DNA from: Rhizopus arrhizus
Taxonomy: Eukaryota; Mucoromycota; Mucoromycetes; Mucorales; Rhizopodaceae
Assembly: GCA_024220505.1 (NCBI GenBank)
Contig: JAKZZE010000001.1
Location: 62,001-126,000 of the forward strand
Direction: 5' to 3'
DNA length: 64,000 nt
Both the position numbers and the translations under genes were made by a program. The notes below the pieces were generated by a model. That model searched no databases. It was given only the letters and a program-made list of their open reading frames with translations, and had not been told where the DNA came from. Shown here one piece after another: positions 46,084-55,866 of the stretch; within the stretch, counting starts at the first letter, position 1, and each line of letters opens with the position of its first letter.

Positions 46084-46424
46084 TGAAGTGTTTTAAGTAT
46101 TCAAAAATAAGATAAAGAAGAATTAACGAGACCGAACAATAGTTCTAAAGTCGAATACTTTTATTAAAGAAAGATTTCAAGGCTATTTATATTAGTTGAG
46201 CAAGACCTGAGATTAGATGACAAAAATAGTTACGACCGATATGATTTGACATGTATAAGAAAAATTTTATAGACTGATGTTAATAATCAACTGTTGAGAT
46301 GAAAGTGAAACTTGGCTGTTTAGGGCAGTGATAATTATCAGGTTCTATTCTTATTCAAACTCATTTGTAAAGATTTAGTCCAGAATGATAAGACTGTATC
46401 TTATTGACATGTCAAAACATGACA
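46084..46424 (-). repeat. G3 left LTR (3' LTR)
   Basis: 341 bp, plus-strand ends TGAAGTG...CATGACA. Same as 51735-52075; a diverged third copy is at 62521. Confidence 0.95.
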
Positions 46425-46436
46425 TTGCCCCCTTCC

Positions 46437-46869
46437 AGGTTGTAACTATCTTTTCTGGAATTAATGTGGCAAGTGAAAATATGTTTGTTTAAGTGAATGT
46501 CGAAAATGAGGTTTGAAATGTCAAGATGAGCTCTATTTGTTGTAATAAATAGGTGCTTGGTAGGGTTAAGTCATATAACGTATAGTGGCTCTTTATATAA
46601 ACATATAAAGTATAGTGTTCAAGAATGGAACAAAGCATTTAGGCGATAATAAACCCTGAACAGGAATTTATTGCTAAAGTGATGTTTGTCTGTAAATGTG
46701 ACTGCGTACAAATGTGCATATTGAAAAATATTAAGGCATGAGAAAAAATTCATTTTTTTACTATCCTTGTAAATATTTTATAATTGCGTAATTTGCTGGT
46801 AACGTATATGTATAGTTAATGAAAGTTGGTGGAAGAAGGTCAATGTATTAACGTCTGTTTCTTTTAGAG
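46437..46869 (-). other. G3 3' untranslated region
   Basis: About 430 bp lie between the pol stop and the polypurine tract. No ORF or recognisable motif is seen. Confidence 0.6.
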
Positions 46870-48690
46870 TTAGTTACACTGCGATGCACGTTTTTTTCTT
46901 TTCTTGGTCGTATCTTTTTTAGGAACAAGTTGAACCTCGCGCGCTGGTTCTTGTTCACTTAGACGTGACCAATATTTTTGGATCGGTCTGTAGTCATGGA
47001 AATGACTAGCCGGTTCCCAAGTGTCATCTTCTTCTCCATAACCTTTCCATCGAACTTTATATAAGTAATTACCCGGTGATCCCTTATGGTGTAGAACTGC
47101 CTCAACATCGTATGATTCAGATTGATCAGTATTGGATAAGGATACTTCCTGGGAAATAACCTTTATTTGCGATGGAGGTACATCTCTTGGTAAGAGTGCT
47201 CCAGTTGCATCAACCAACACATATGAACCACCTTGAGTTTTTCTTTTGACAGTGTAATTACCAACGTAGAGGGGATCACTTTTTGCAACACGGTTTACAT
47301 TCTTGAGCGTGACTTGACTACCAGTGGGGATATCGGATAGAATTCTGTGAGTTTGGTTGAACTTGTCTCGAGAAGCAGCTTGTGAAGTTTTTATTTTTTC
47401 ACGAATAGCCGGTAAGACAGTGTCATTAAACTCGTTAATTCTAGTTTCTAACTGTTTCATCGTTTCAGGCGATTTAGTTTTGTCCAGCACGTTATTATAA
47501 TCCTTGTTTTCATTGGGACGTCTTGCAAACATCAATGAGAAAGGTCTAGTGCCGTGTAAAGCTGTATGCGTATTGTTGAGGGCTTCTTGGGTACTGTCAA
47601 CATACAAGTCCCAATCCTCAGTTCTGCCTTGTAATCTTTTGTGCAAAATATTTTTTGCTTTGCCAACCCATCGTTCGACTATACCGTTAGCTCGGGGATG
47701 ATAAGCTGATATGAGACGATGATCAATACCGGATGATTCAACATACAGTCTGACGAGTTCATTGACATACTCAGTACCATTATCACTTTGGATAATTTTT
47801 GGTCGACCAAAGAGCGATAAGATACTCCTTAATGCAAGTGCAATAGTGAGAGAAGATTTATCGGGCAAGGCTTTGAGTACACAATATCGTGTAAAGACGT
47901 CCACTACCAGAAGGATGTATTGATTACCTTGTACTGAAGTAGGGAAAGGTCCGGCTGTGTCGATACAGATGTGATCCCAAGGTGCATCAGCATAGATTGA
48001 GGTCAAGGGATTGTATCCGTGCTTTGCGATATTGAATTTTTGGCAATCAGGACAACTACGTATTATTTCAAGTGCATCTTCCTTGAGCTTTGTCCAGTGA
48101 ATACCATCACTATGTAAAGCTGTTACGATTGCTTGAGCTCCACGGTGTCCTTCTAAATGTGTATCCATGAGTAGCTTTTGTCTGTCTTCTGGTGCTGGGG
48201 TCATCAAGTCAGCAGGCATCATCATTCTGGATGTAAGAATTGATCCGTTAGAATTGATAATTTGGGAAGTGACGATTGTTTTGATGGTTTTATTATCCCC
48301 CTCCAGCGTTTTTTCAGGTTCGAAAAGACGCGACAAAGCATCTGGTAGAATATTTTGAATACCAGGTCGATGGATGATTTTGAAGTTATAATCCAGTATA
48401 GTGTCCAGCCAATTGATCATCATAGCGTTAGCTACAGGCTGGGTGTGGAGATAAGTCAAGGCCTTGTGATCAGTGTATAAGGTGAATGGATTACCCCACA
48501 AAAATGGATGAAACTTCTTTAGTGCAAATATCACTGCTAATAGCTCACGTTTAGTAGTAGAATAATTCTTTTCAGATGTAGAAAGTGAGCGTGCCATGAA
48601 ACCGATATATCGAGTCTCATTTTTGATAACTTGGTAAAGAACAGCACCAATTGAATAGTTACTAGCATCAGTAGCAACATAAAAAGGGTT
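46870..48690 (-). CDS. G3 RNase H, integrase and chromodomain
   Basis: The frame is open from about 48690; the first Met is at 48597. It starts with RNase H (TDASNYSIGAVLYQV, KRELLAVIFALKKF, YTDHKALTYL). Integrase follows, with a zinc domain (HLEGHRG ... CPDCQKF) and the core D in CIDTAGPF, D in IQSDNGTEY and E in IVERWVGKA. The C-terminus carries a chromodomain (YDVEAVLHHKG, YLYKVRWKGYGEEDDTWEP), which marks this as a chromovirus and probably directs insertion to modified chromatin. It ends in a Lys/Arg-rich tail. It is out of register with the upstream RT because of one extra base in an A run (plus 48681-48685). Confidence 0.9.
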   Translation of the reverse strand, partial: NPFYVATDASNYSIGAVLYQVIKNETRYIGFMARSLSTSEKNYSTTKRELLAVIFALKKFHPFLWGNPFTLYTDHKALTYLHTQPVANAMMINWLDTILDYNFKIIHRPGIQNILPDALSRLFEPEKTLEGDNKTIKTIVTSQIINSNGSILTSRMMMPADLMTPAPEDRQKLLMDTHLEGHRGAQAIVTALHSDGIHWTKLKEDALEIIRSCPDCQKFNIAKHGYNPLTSIYADAPWDHICIDTAGPFPTSVQGNQYILLVVDVFTRYCVLKALPDKSSLTIALALRSILSLFGRPKIIQSDNGTEYVNELVRLYVESSGIDHRLISAYHPRANGIVERWVGKAKNILHKRLQGRTEDWDLYVDSTQEALNNTHTALHGTRPFSLMFARRPNENKDYNNVLDKTKSPETMKQLETRINEFNDTVLPAIREKIKTSQAASRDKFNQTHRILSDIPTGSQVTLKNVNRVAKSDPLYVGNYTVKRKTQGGSYVLVDATGALLPRDVPPSQIKVISQEVSLSNTDQSESYDVEAVLHHKGSPGNYLYKVRWKGYGEEDDTWEPASHFHDYRPIQKYWSRLSEQEPAREVQLVPKKDTTKKRKKRASQCN

Positions 48691-51600
48691 GTTCTAGATC
48701 TGGATGATGAAGAAGTGGCGCAGAAGTCAATAATGCCTTGATCTTTTCAAAAGCTCTTTCTTGTTCAGATGTCCAAAGTTTATCAAGTTTACCTTCGAAA
48801 CGTAATTTGTCCAAAGGTGCAGTGACTTCAGAAATATTTGGCAAGTATTTTCTAAAATAATTTACCAGTCCTAAAAAGCGTTGAATCTCTTTTCCAGATG
48901 CAGGTCTAGGCCAAGTCAAAGCGTTTGTAACTTTACGAGGATCGAGTCGAGACCCTTTGGCATCAACACAGAAACCAAGCAAGTAAACAGTAGACTGCGC
49001 AAAATGACACTTGTCTGGGTTAAGGATCAAATTCACTTTAGTTAATCTCTGAATTATTTTTTGCACATGTGTGATGTGTTCCTCATAAGACTTGGAAAAT
49101 ATGATGATATCATCAACAAAAGCCTGTGCATAAGGTAAATCACGTAACACTATATTAATCACTCGTTGATAACGGGAAGCAATATGTTTCAAACCAAATG
49201 GACAACCTCTAAATTGGTATTGTTGACCTTCAAAAGTGAATGTGGTCTTAATACGATCAGGCTCATAGATTTGGAATCGATGAAATGCTTGTCGAAGATC
49301 AAGAGTGGTAAAAATAGTTGATCCTTGTAATCGATCGAAAATCTCTTCAATCTTTGGAATAGGATGTCTATCATTTGACACAAGAATAGAATTTAGCAAG
49401 CGAGGATCGAGACAGGGTCGATGTCCTGTGAGATTACCAAGCAAGTCTTTCTTAGGTGCCAATGTTAAAGGAGAATTCCAATCTGAATTAGGTGATGCAC
49501 GTTCAATAACTTCATCCTTTAACCAAGTGTCAATACATTCACGCATGATTGGTAGTAATTTAAAAGGAGTACGATATGGTGCACGGTAAGCAGTTTTTCC
49601 TTTAACAGTTTCTAAACGTATAACTGACTCGGGTACAGTACAAAATGAATTCTTTGGTATTAAGGCATTTTGATCAACAAATGGTTTAACAGCATTATGA
49701 AAATGAGCTTGTTGCTCAGGTGTACCGAAAGGAGCTTTGTTAGGTTCAGGTGTATCATTTGTAATCTCTTTGTCAATAACTGGTGCAAGATTAGGATGTC
49801 TGATAGCTAAGTTGGTAACAAGAATGTTTAACTTGTGCATCAGATCTAATCCTATTACAACTTCAGTATCCAAGGAAAGAGGAAGGACTTCAAAAGAATG
49901 GGATGTATGAATAAGATTTTTATCATTATCACCGTAAATAACACTTAATGGAAATTTGGTTGTACCGAAACGTTTACTAACATTATCACTTGTAGCAAGT
50001 ATAACGGAACCAGATACATTCCTATCAACTGCAATATTATATTTATTAACAAATTTTGTGTCTATCGAGCTAAAAGAGGAACCACTATCAACCAGGGCCA
50101 TAGTGTTCACATTCTCTATAGTGATAGGTACAATTAAAGAATGGTTAGTACTTTTAAATACTTCATTCTGTTTTGTTAATTTCTTACAATCATAGTTCAC
50201 TGGATAACCCTCGTCATCTACGTCCATCAAGTTGCTATCACCACTAGACACCTTGAAAGATGCCTGTTGCGGTCTAGCTTGAGGAGTGATGGTGAGGTTA
50301 GGCTTGTTACCATTGGATCTTGAAGTATCCAAGCGAACAGAACGGATGGCCTTAGTTGGACCATGATAGGGCTTGTCTCGTGGACAGTTAGCCGCATGTT
50401 CCCTGGACCATGGAACATTACCAGAGCAACGATAACACCTTTTGGCCACAGATACAAAAGACATTGATGGATTATTTGTAGCAGAGGAAGGATTCACCAA
50501 CGGAGGGCTTCTGTTCAACAAATCCTTATACTTGTTGCACTTGTCTGTAGGGTGATTGGCCGGGCCATGGATAGCACAATGGAATTTATTTTTGACGTTG
50601 CCAGGAGAAGAGGATTTCTTAGTTATACCCTGTAAGTTGCTCAACAAATGTGAGTTCCTAGGGTTGTACTTAGATGCCTCTGTTCCATTTGGTGAGAGAG
50701 ACAAAGATGAAGACTTGACGGGGACAGAAGCTTGTCGAGGTGATGGGTTAACCTCGGAACACAAGTTGGATGACAATACCATCCTGGCTTTGGCAGCGAC
50801 TTTTGCGACAGAGTCTTGCTGATCTCTTCCTAGGTTCAACAAGGAGCGAGAGACCTCTTGACGCAAAAATGCTGGTAAAGCTCGCTTATATATGGTGGCA
50901 GTCTTGATGTCATCGTCCCACTTGGCTGCTCTGCGGATTCTTTGGAATCGATCCGTGAATGCTTCTATGGATTCTGCTGCAGCCATTTTAAGAGATAACA
51001 GCTGGTCCATATACTCTAGCTCTTGAGCTACGTCCTGTGCAGCGTACGTCTTGACTATGATCTTTCTGACTTCAGACCAAACCAAGTTGCGACCTTTGAG
51101 TACTTCATTGAACCAAGATCGCTGATCTCTGTTCATTTTGATCGGAACCAAACGAGACCAGCTAGAATCTATGGATAGGCCATTTGATTCAACGATCAGA
51201 GCAAAAGTGTCGAGTAAATCTTCTACAGAATCATGTGCTTCCGCTTCTTTCCTCCAAATATTACCCTGCCACTGCCAGATTGGAAGGTCAGGTGGGATGA
51301 CATGAGCAGAGCGAGGGTGAGAAACATTTGTAGCGTGGCCAGGACCAAGGATTATATCACCTGTAGGCATGGGAGGTGAGACGCAAAAAGCCTGTGCTTC
51401 GTCCAAGAACATGATACAGTTTTTTATACTGACTGCTCGTTCTTGTAGCTTTGAGAGCTGTTCTTGTGATGCACCAGATACCACAGCCCTAGCAATTTGC
51501 TGTCTAAGGCCTTCTAAATTAACCCTCAAACCCATAACAGCATCAACGGGTTTATCATCAAGAGATGGTGTTTCTTCCACATTGGCCATTTCAGTATCTT

Positions 51601-51691
51601 CGATCACTTTTGATGCCTCCTCTATGTTTGTTCTAAACACATCAGTTTCACCATGAGCGAAAGTATTAGGAGCTTGATCTTCGTTAGCCAT
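48668..51691 (-). CDS. G3 Gag, protease and reverse transcriptase
   Basis: A 1007-residue frame with Gag and Pol fused and no frameshift between them. The N-terminus is acidic. The capsid region includes VEDLLDTFALIVESNGL and SIEAFTDRFQRIRRAAKW. Near residue 420 is an unusual knuckle CYRCSGNVPWSREHAANC, with nine residues between the second Cys and His instead of four. The protease has TMALVDSGSSFSSID. RT motifs are LTLAPKKDLLGN, TTLDLRQAFHRFQI, FRGCPFGLKHIASRYQ and AFVDDIIIF. The frame ends early at LEQPFLCCY because of a one-base insertion in a T run; without it RNase H would follow directly. Confidence 0.9.
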   Translation of the reverse strand: MANEDQAPNTFAHGETDVFRTNIEEASKVIEDTEMANVEETPSLDDKPVDAVMGLRVNLEGLRQQIARAVVSGASQEQLSKLQERAVSIKNCIMFLDEAQAFCVSPPMPTGDIILGPGHATNVSHPRSAHVIPPDLPIWQWQGNIWRKEAEAHDSVEDLLDTFALIVESNGLSIDSSWSRLVPIKMNRDQRSWFNEVLKGRNLVWSEVRKIIVKTYAAQDVAQELEYMDQLLSLKMAAAESIEAFTDRFQRIRRAAKWDDDIKTATIYKRALPAFLRQEVSRSLLNLGRDQQDSVAKVAAKARMVLSSNLCSEVNPSPRQASVPVKSSSLSLSPNGTEASKYNPRNSHLLSNLQGITKKSSSPGNVKNKFHCAIHGPANHPTDKCNKYKDLLNRSPPLVNPSSATNNPSMSFVSVAKRCYRCSGNVPWSREHAANCPRDKPYHGPTKAIRSVRLDTSRSNGNKPNLTITPQARPQQASFKVSSGDSNLMDVDDEGYPVNYDCKKLTKQNEVFKSTNHSLIVPITIENVNTMALVDSGSSFSSIDTKFVNKYNIAVDRNVSGSVILATSDNVSKRFGTTKFPLSVIYGDNDKNLIHTSHSFEVLPLSLDTEVVIGLDLMHKLNILVTNLAIRHPNLAPVIDKEITNDTPEPNKAPFGTPEQQAHFHNAVKPFVDQNALIPKNSFCTVPESVIRLETVKGKTAYRAPYRTPFKLLPIMRECIDTWLKDEVIERASPNSDWNSPLTLAPKKDLLGNLTGHRPCLDPRLLNSILVSNDRHPIPKIEEIFDRLQGSTIFTTLDLRQAFHRFQIYEPDRIKTTFTFEGQQYQFRGCPFGLKHIASRYQRVINIVLRDLPYAQAFVDDIIIFSKSYEEHITHVQKIIQRLTKVNLILNPDKCHFAQSTVYLLGFCVDAKGSRLDPRKVTNALTWPRPASGKEIQRFLGLVNYFRKYLPNISEVTAPLDKLRFEGKLDKLWTSEQERAFEKIKALLTSAPLLHHPDLEQPFLCCY

Positions 51692-51734
51692 ATTTGATTT
51701 TTGTGATTGGGAGTTCAGAATTCGTTAAAAAAAA

Positions 51735-52075
51735 TGAAGTGTTTTAAGTATTCAAAAATAAGATAAAGAAGAATTAACGAGACCGAACAATAGTTCTAAA
51801 GTCGAATACTTTTATTAAAGAAAGATTTCAAGGCTATTTATATTAGTTGAGCAAGACCTGAGATTAGATGACAAAAATAGTTACGACCGATATGATTTGA
51901 CATGTATAAGAAAAATTTTATAGACTGATGTTAATAATCAACTGTTGAGATGAAAGTGAAACTTGGCTGTTTAGGGCAGTGATAATTATCAGGTTCTATT
52001 CTTATTCAAACTCATTTGTAAAGATTTAGTCCAGAATGATAAGACTGTATCTTATTGACATGTCAAAACATGACA
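51735..52075 (-). repeat. G3 right LTR (5' LTR)
   Basis: 341 bp, partner of 46084-46424, followed by the duplicated CATGG. Confidence 0.95.
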
Positions 52076-52119
52076 CATGGATCCCCTGCTCGCTTTCCCT
52101 CCTTCCCCTACCCTTTTGT

Positions 52120-52400
52120 AATACTGCAATGAACCAATAATATATAATCAATATGGCAATAAAGCCCAAAAATAAATGAATAAAACTACATTTTTGACCA
52201 ATAATACCGTGTTTTAAGCCTATTTTATTTCCCAATATAAATCATCCAAAGCTAAATATAGCCATAATAAGCCAATAAGGAAGCATTGCTAAAGAGCAAC
52301 AGACGAATAAGGAAGCATTAGGAAAAGGTAACAAGCCAATAAAGAAGTGGTATTAAAGAGAAACGCAAGCATGTAAGGTCCAATAGAAAGGCATCATACT
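52120..52400. repeat. degenerate subterminal repeats of K4
   Basis: Repeated AAGCCAATAA(G/A)GAAG and AGCATT(G/A) motifs, spaced irregularly over about 280 bp. They resemble the ATAAAGAAG core of the 33-bp repeats in K1-K3 and lie at the corresponding place, near K4's right end. Confidence 0.55.
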
Positions 52401-53802
52401 TGTGTTTCGTCGTTAAAAGAATAATGAAGCGGCGCGTTGCCAAACAGTGATACTTGGTTACCGCACTGAAATAGTTAACATTCAACGTAAACAGGTTCAA
52501 CTTGGCATACTGCAATAACGCTGCATTAAATATGATAAATCCCGATTAACTGAGGTACAGTAGCGGACAAAACTGGTGCACAAAACTTTTTTTCAGCTTT
52601 TAACTACCATTACCTGCTCATGGTAATTGCAATAGTCATGAAACTGTACTAGAAGGAGGATATACTAGTCATTGTAATTTATGTATGTTCTAAGCATGAC
52701 AGTGTTAAAACTGAGCGATGAGCGTGTTTTAAATTTATAAAATTTTATATTTTCTAAAAACCGCAAAAGTGGCTAAGACCTTAGAATTTATATAATCATC
52801 TCATCTCTTGATATCATCGGATGTTCTTCTTTGCATATGCTAATAATATGCGTGTATATCATTTTCAATAAAAGAACCCAGCTCTTTGACTACTCTTTTC
52901 CAAAGATCATCGACCCTTTTTGATCTAGTGTCGTATCATCATACCTTTGCCATCAATTGCCACCTGGCATGCTTAAGCGGACTTAGGCCGGGATTAGTGG
53001 CGGCTAAACTTGTAGCACAGAAGCGCTGTTATCAGATATTGAGTTTGTGGTATGCGTTGACTTGTGCCTTGTGTCATTGTCATGCTGAAACGAGAGATTA
53101 CGACGTTTTAGACCACTATACGCTAGGCTTTTGTGGTATGAAGTAAGCGAAATATATGTGTATATTTATGAGTTCATTATACCATCGTATACTTGACACG
53201 TATATTCCGGTCCTCAATATCTAATACAGCCTTAAAACATAACAGAGCAGCCAGCATGCTTCATTGTTTGATCGCCGTGAAAAAATCGCTAAGGTTGCTC
53301 GACTTGCTTTCAATATTAGTGTATACTGTCTGCATCCATAATGTTCATATTTGTTTCATTGCTAAAGATAGCAGACTTCCAGCCCTCTATAGTATACAAT
53401 GGCTTGTCGTGATACCACATTCATCGCTTTTTCCGACTTATACAGCTGATGAAATTCTTCGATTCCTTACTTCCAGACTCAAAATCTAGCTTCCTACTGT
53501 GCCTTTAGACTGACAGTCTGCTAACACTGTATCTTAAGGTCCTCAAAATGTGCTGAGCATCAGGAACTGTGTGTAGCGGACCTTGTCCAAGCTCTAGGTT
53601 GATGACTGAACTAATAACTTTTCAGGCTAATAGCGGAATACCTTCATGATCACAAGACATTAAGTTTCTTTCTTCCCTCTTTCTCCTGTTGATTGTCCAT
53701 TTAGAGATTCTTGTTACTCTAGGAATATCTGTTGTCGTACGAACTAAGTGTATTCGAGATCTCAGAGTTTCGTTTTTACAGTTGCTTATTTTCTTAAACA
53801 TA

Positions 53803-55442
53803 CAGTAGGTCAAAAAAATTGCTGCAAGGAATCCATTTTTCTCAATTTTTGTAGCGTACATCCTGCCACAATGGTACAAACTGCCTCTGTTTCCACATAG
53901 TAGATTTCCTACATGTCTTGAAAAATCCGAAAGAGTTTAAGCCCCATTGGATAAGTATTGAAGGAAGTATGAGGCGCGCAATTTGAAAATTTGAAAAAAC
54001 GAAAATTTGAACGCAATGAATTTATTTATTAATGTTTAGTTGATCCTCCTTTTCTATTAATAACCTCTTGAATTCTTACCGGCATGCTATCGATGTACCT
54101 TTGGCAAAGTTCTTTATCAAATCCATTCCATGCTTTTTGTACTCGTTCCCAAAGCTCATCCGTATTCTTTGCTCTACGTTCGTAACAGCTGAGCTTTAAC
54201 TTCAGCTGATGCCATACATGTTCTATTGGATTTAAGTCCGGACTCTGAGCTGGCCAATCGTTAATATAACTCTATTGGTGACTATTCAACCAGGCTACTG
54301 TAGATTTTATCTTGTGCTTTGGGTCATTATCATGCTGAAAGTAAATGTAGGACCAGTCGGAATTATAGTGCTCCATAGTATCACGAAGCGTGGTGTTCAA
54401 ATTATGCTGGTAAACATCCGAATAAATGCTTCCATCGTAAATTTGGCAGTCATATCCTGGACTTCCGCATGTTATACAGCCTCACGTCATCAACTTGCTA
54501 GCTCTATGCTTGACTGTAAATTTCAGGTCACGATGTTGAAAAAGACCACTTGGCCTTTTCCAATAGTAGTTACCACCATCAGATCCCCATACATTGATCT
54601 CAGATTCATTAAAGAATACCGTTTATTGTCAGTCGTCTACTGTCTAATCCTGATGATCGTTGACACATTCTAACTGATGCTACATATGTGCTTTTGTCGG
54701 AAATAGCTTCTTTTTTTCTATTGAAAAATGGAACTCCATTGATTTCAGTACCTTAATTGCTGACTGGTATGAGATATCATAGCCAAGTTCAGCCAGCTCC
54801 CGGCATACCTCTTTGGCAGTATTTGGAACCCCTTTAACGAATTTTCTTTTGCTTAACCGCTTCGTCACTTTGGAGTTTATTGTAGGTCTACCACCTGTAT
54901 TTATTGTCCTGTTTAAAAACAACCTTCTAAAGTAACTACTAACAGTTGATTTATGTACTCCAGTCTCCTTAGCAATAGCGTACGCTGATGTGGGCTCAGT
55001 TAATGCTTGTTTGAGATTGTTTACTTTCTCGTTTGATAGTCGTTTAGGCATGTGGTTGATGATAGGGTAAAAAAGATAAATAGTGCAAGCAAGACAATTT
55101 AAAATTTAAAATAAAGGAATTGCAAGCGTCTTTATATACTGCTAACATTCTTACGATGTCAAGGATGTGAATTCATACGATAACAATCGGCTGGGTCGTA
55201 TTAAAATTCGTTATTCCAAACATATGTAAACAAGTAAAAAATGCCAGATGTTTATAACATTCCCTTTAACTATATCAAATTCCACCAATAACCATTGTCC
55301 ATATCAGATAATCGACGAATAAATGCCCTTTCTAGTGAGGTACAAACGATCAAAGTTTGAGATAGTTTGGTGCAGTATCCATAGACAACCAGCTGTAAAA
55401 CCGGTATTTTGCAATTCCTTGCAGCAATTTTTTGACCTACTG
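53803..55442 (-). mobile_element. TcC, a third Tc1-like family
   Basis: A 1640-bp element with inverted repeats beginning CAGTAGGTCAAAAAAATTGC and TA on both sides (53801-53802, 55443-55444). It is inserted in TcB4. Confidence 0.92.
54030..55051 (-). pseudogene. TcC transposase, several stops
   Basis: The N-terminal part is open (55051-54680, 123 aa) with a helix-turn-helix (SAYAIAKETGVHKSTVSSYF). Downstream homology continues in the minus strand: NESEINVWGSDGGNYYW, where the first catalytic Asp is replaced by Asn, then GCITCGSPGYDCQIYDGS, HDNDPKHK and SPDLNPIEHVWHQLK. It is broken by several in-frame stops and a disordered stretch near 54640-54680. It is clearly related to TcA's transposase. 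The changes that can be judged against TcA are mostly of C-to-T or G-to-A type. Confidence 0.8.
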
Positions 55443-55866
55443 TATAAGGCTAGTACTTTGTTATAGTGAATAGGGTAAAAACAAAAGGGGGGGCTCAATG
55501 GGAAATATAAAATAAGTACAGTTTTATATATTTTTTATGAGCTACTAGAATTTACTAATCTGCTGTGAAATCTGAAAGCAAACGGGAGAGATTTGGGGAA
55601 AATTGAAAGAAGGCTAGACAAGCACTACATTTTTGGCGAAAATTGAAATATGCAAAAAATCACTAAAAATGACCTTATGCCTGGCGAATGTCCGGTACAG
55701 TTCCGGTTTACATAACATAATGTATATTTTGGACTGTCTTTCAGATGGTATATACCACAAAAGTCGCAGACATATGGCGGAGATACAATGTTAATTTTAA
55801 GTTTTGTGCACCAGTTTTGTCCGCTACTGTATATCTGAGGACTATCATACTTTGTAAATAACAATT

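Larger units (their letters stand above)
46084..52075 (-). mobile_element. chromovirus (Ty3/gypsy) G3
   Basis: A 5992-bp element with identical-looking 341-bp LTRs and a 5-bp duplication CATGG (46079-46083, 52076-52080). It encodes one gag-pol frame on the minus strand, broken by a single base. A polypurine tract (minus GGAAGGGGGCAA) sits at 46425-46436. No TGG-type PBS follows the 5' LTR: the next bases are a T run and AACGAATTCTGAACTCCC. Identical LTRs show recent insertion. Confidence 0.93.
52558..55829 (-). mobile_element. TcB4, with nested TcC
   Basis: A TcB copy in inverted orientation, flanked by TA. It is 1630 bp once TcC (53803-55442) and its TA duplication are removed. Transposase debris only. 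It lies 47 bp from the right end of K4. Confidence 0.9.

Noticed and set aside
54275..54673. 132-aa plus-strand ORF inside TcC
   Set aside because: Antisense of the transposase catalytic region.
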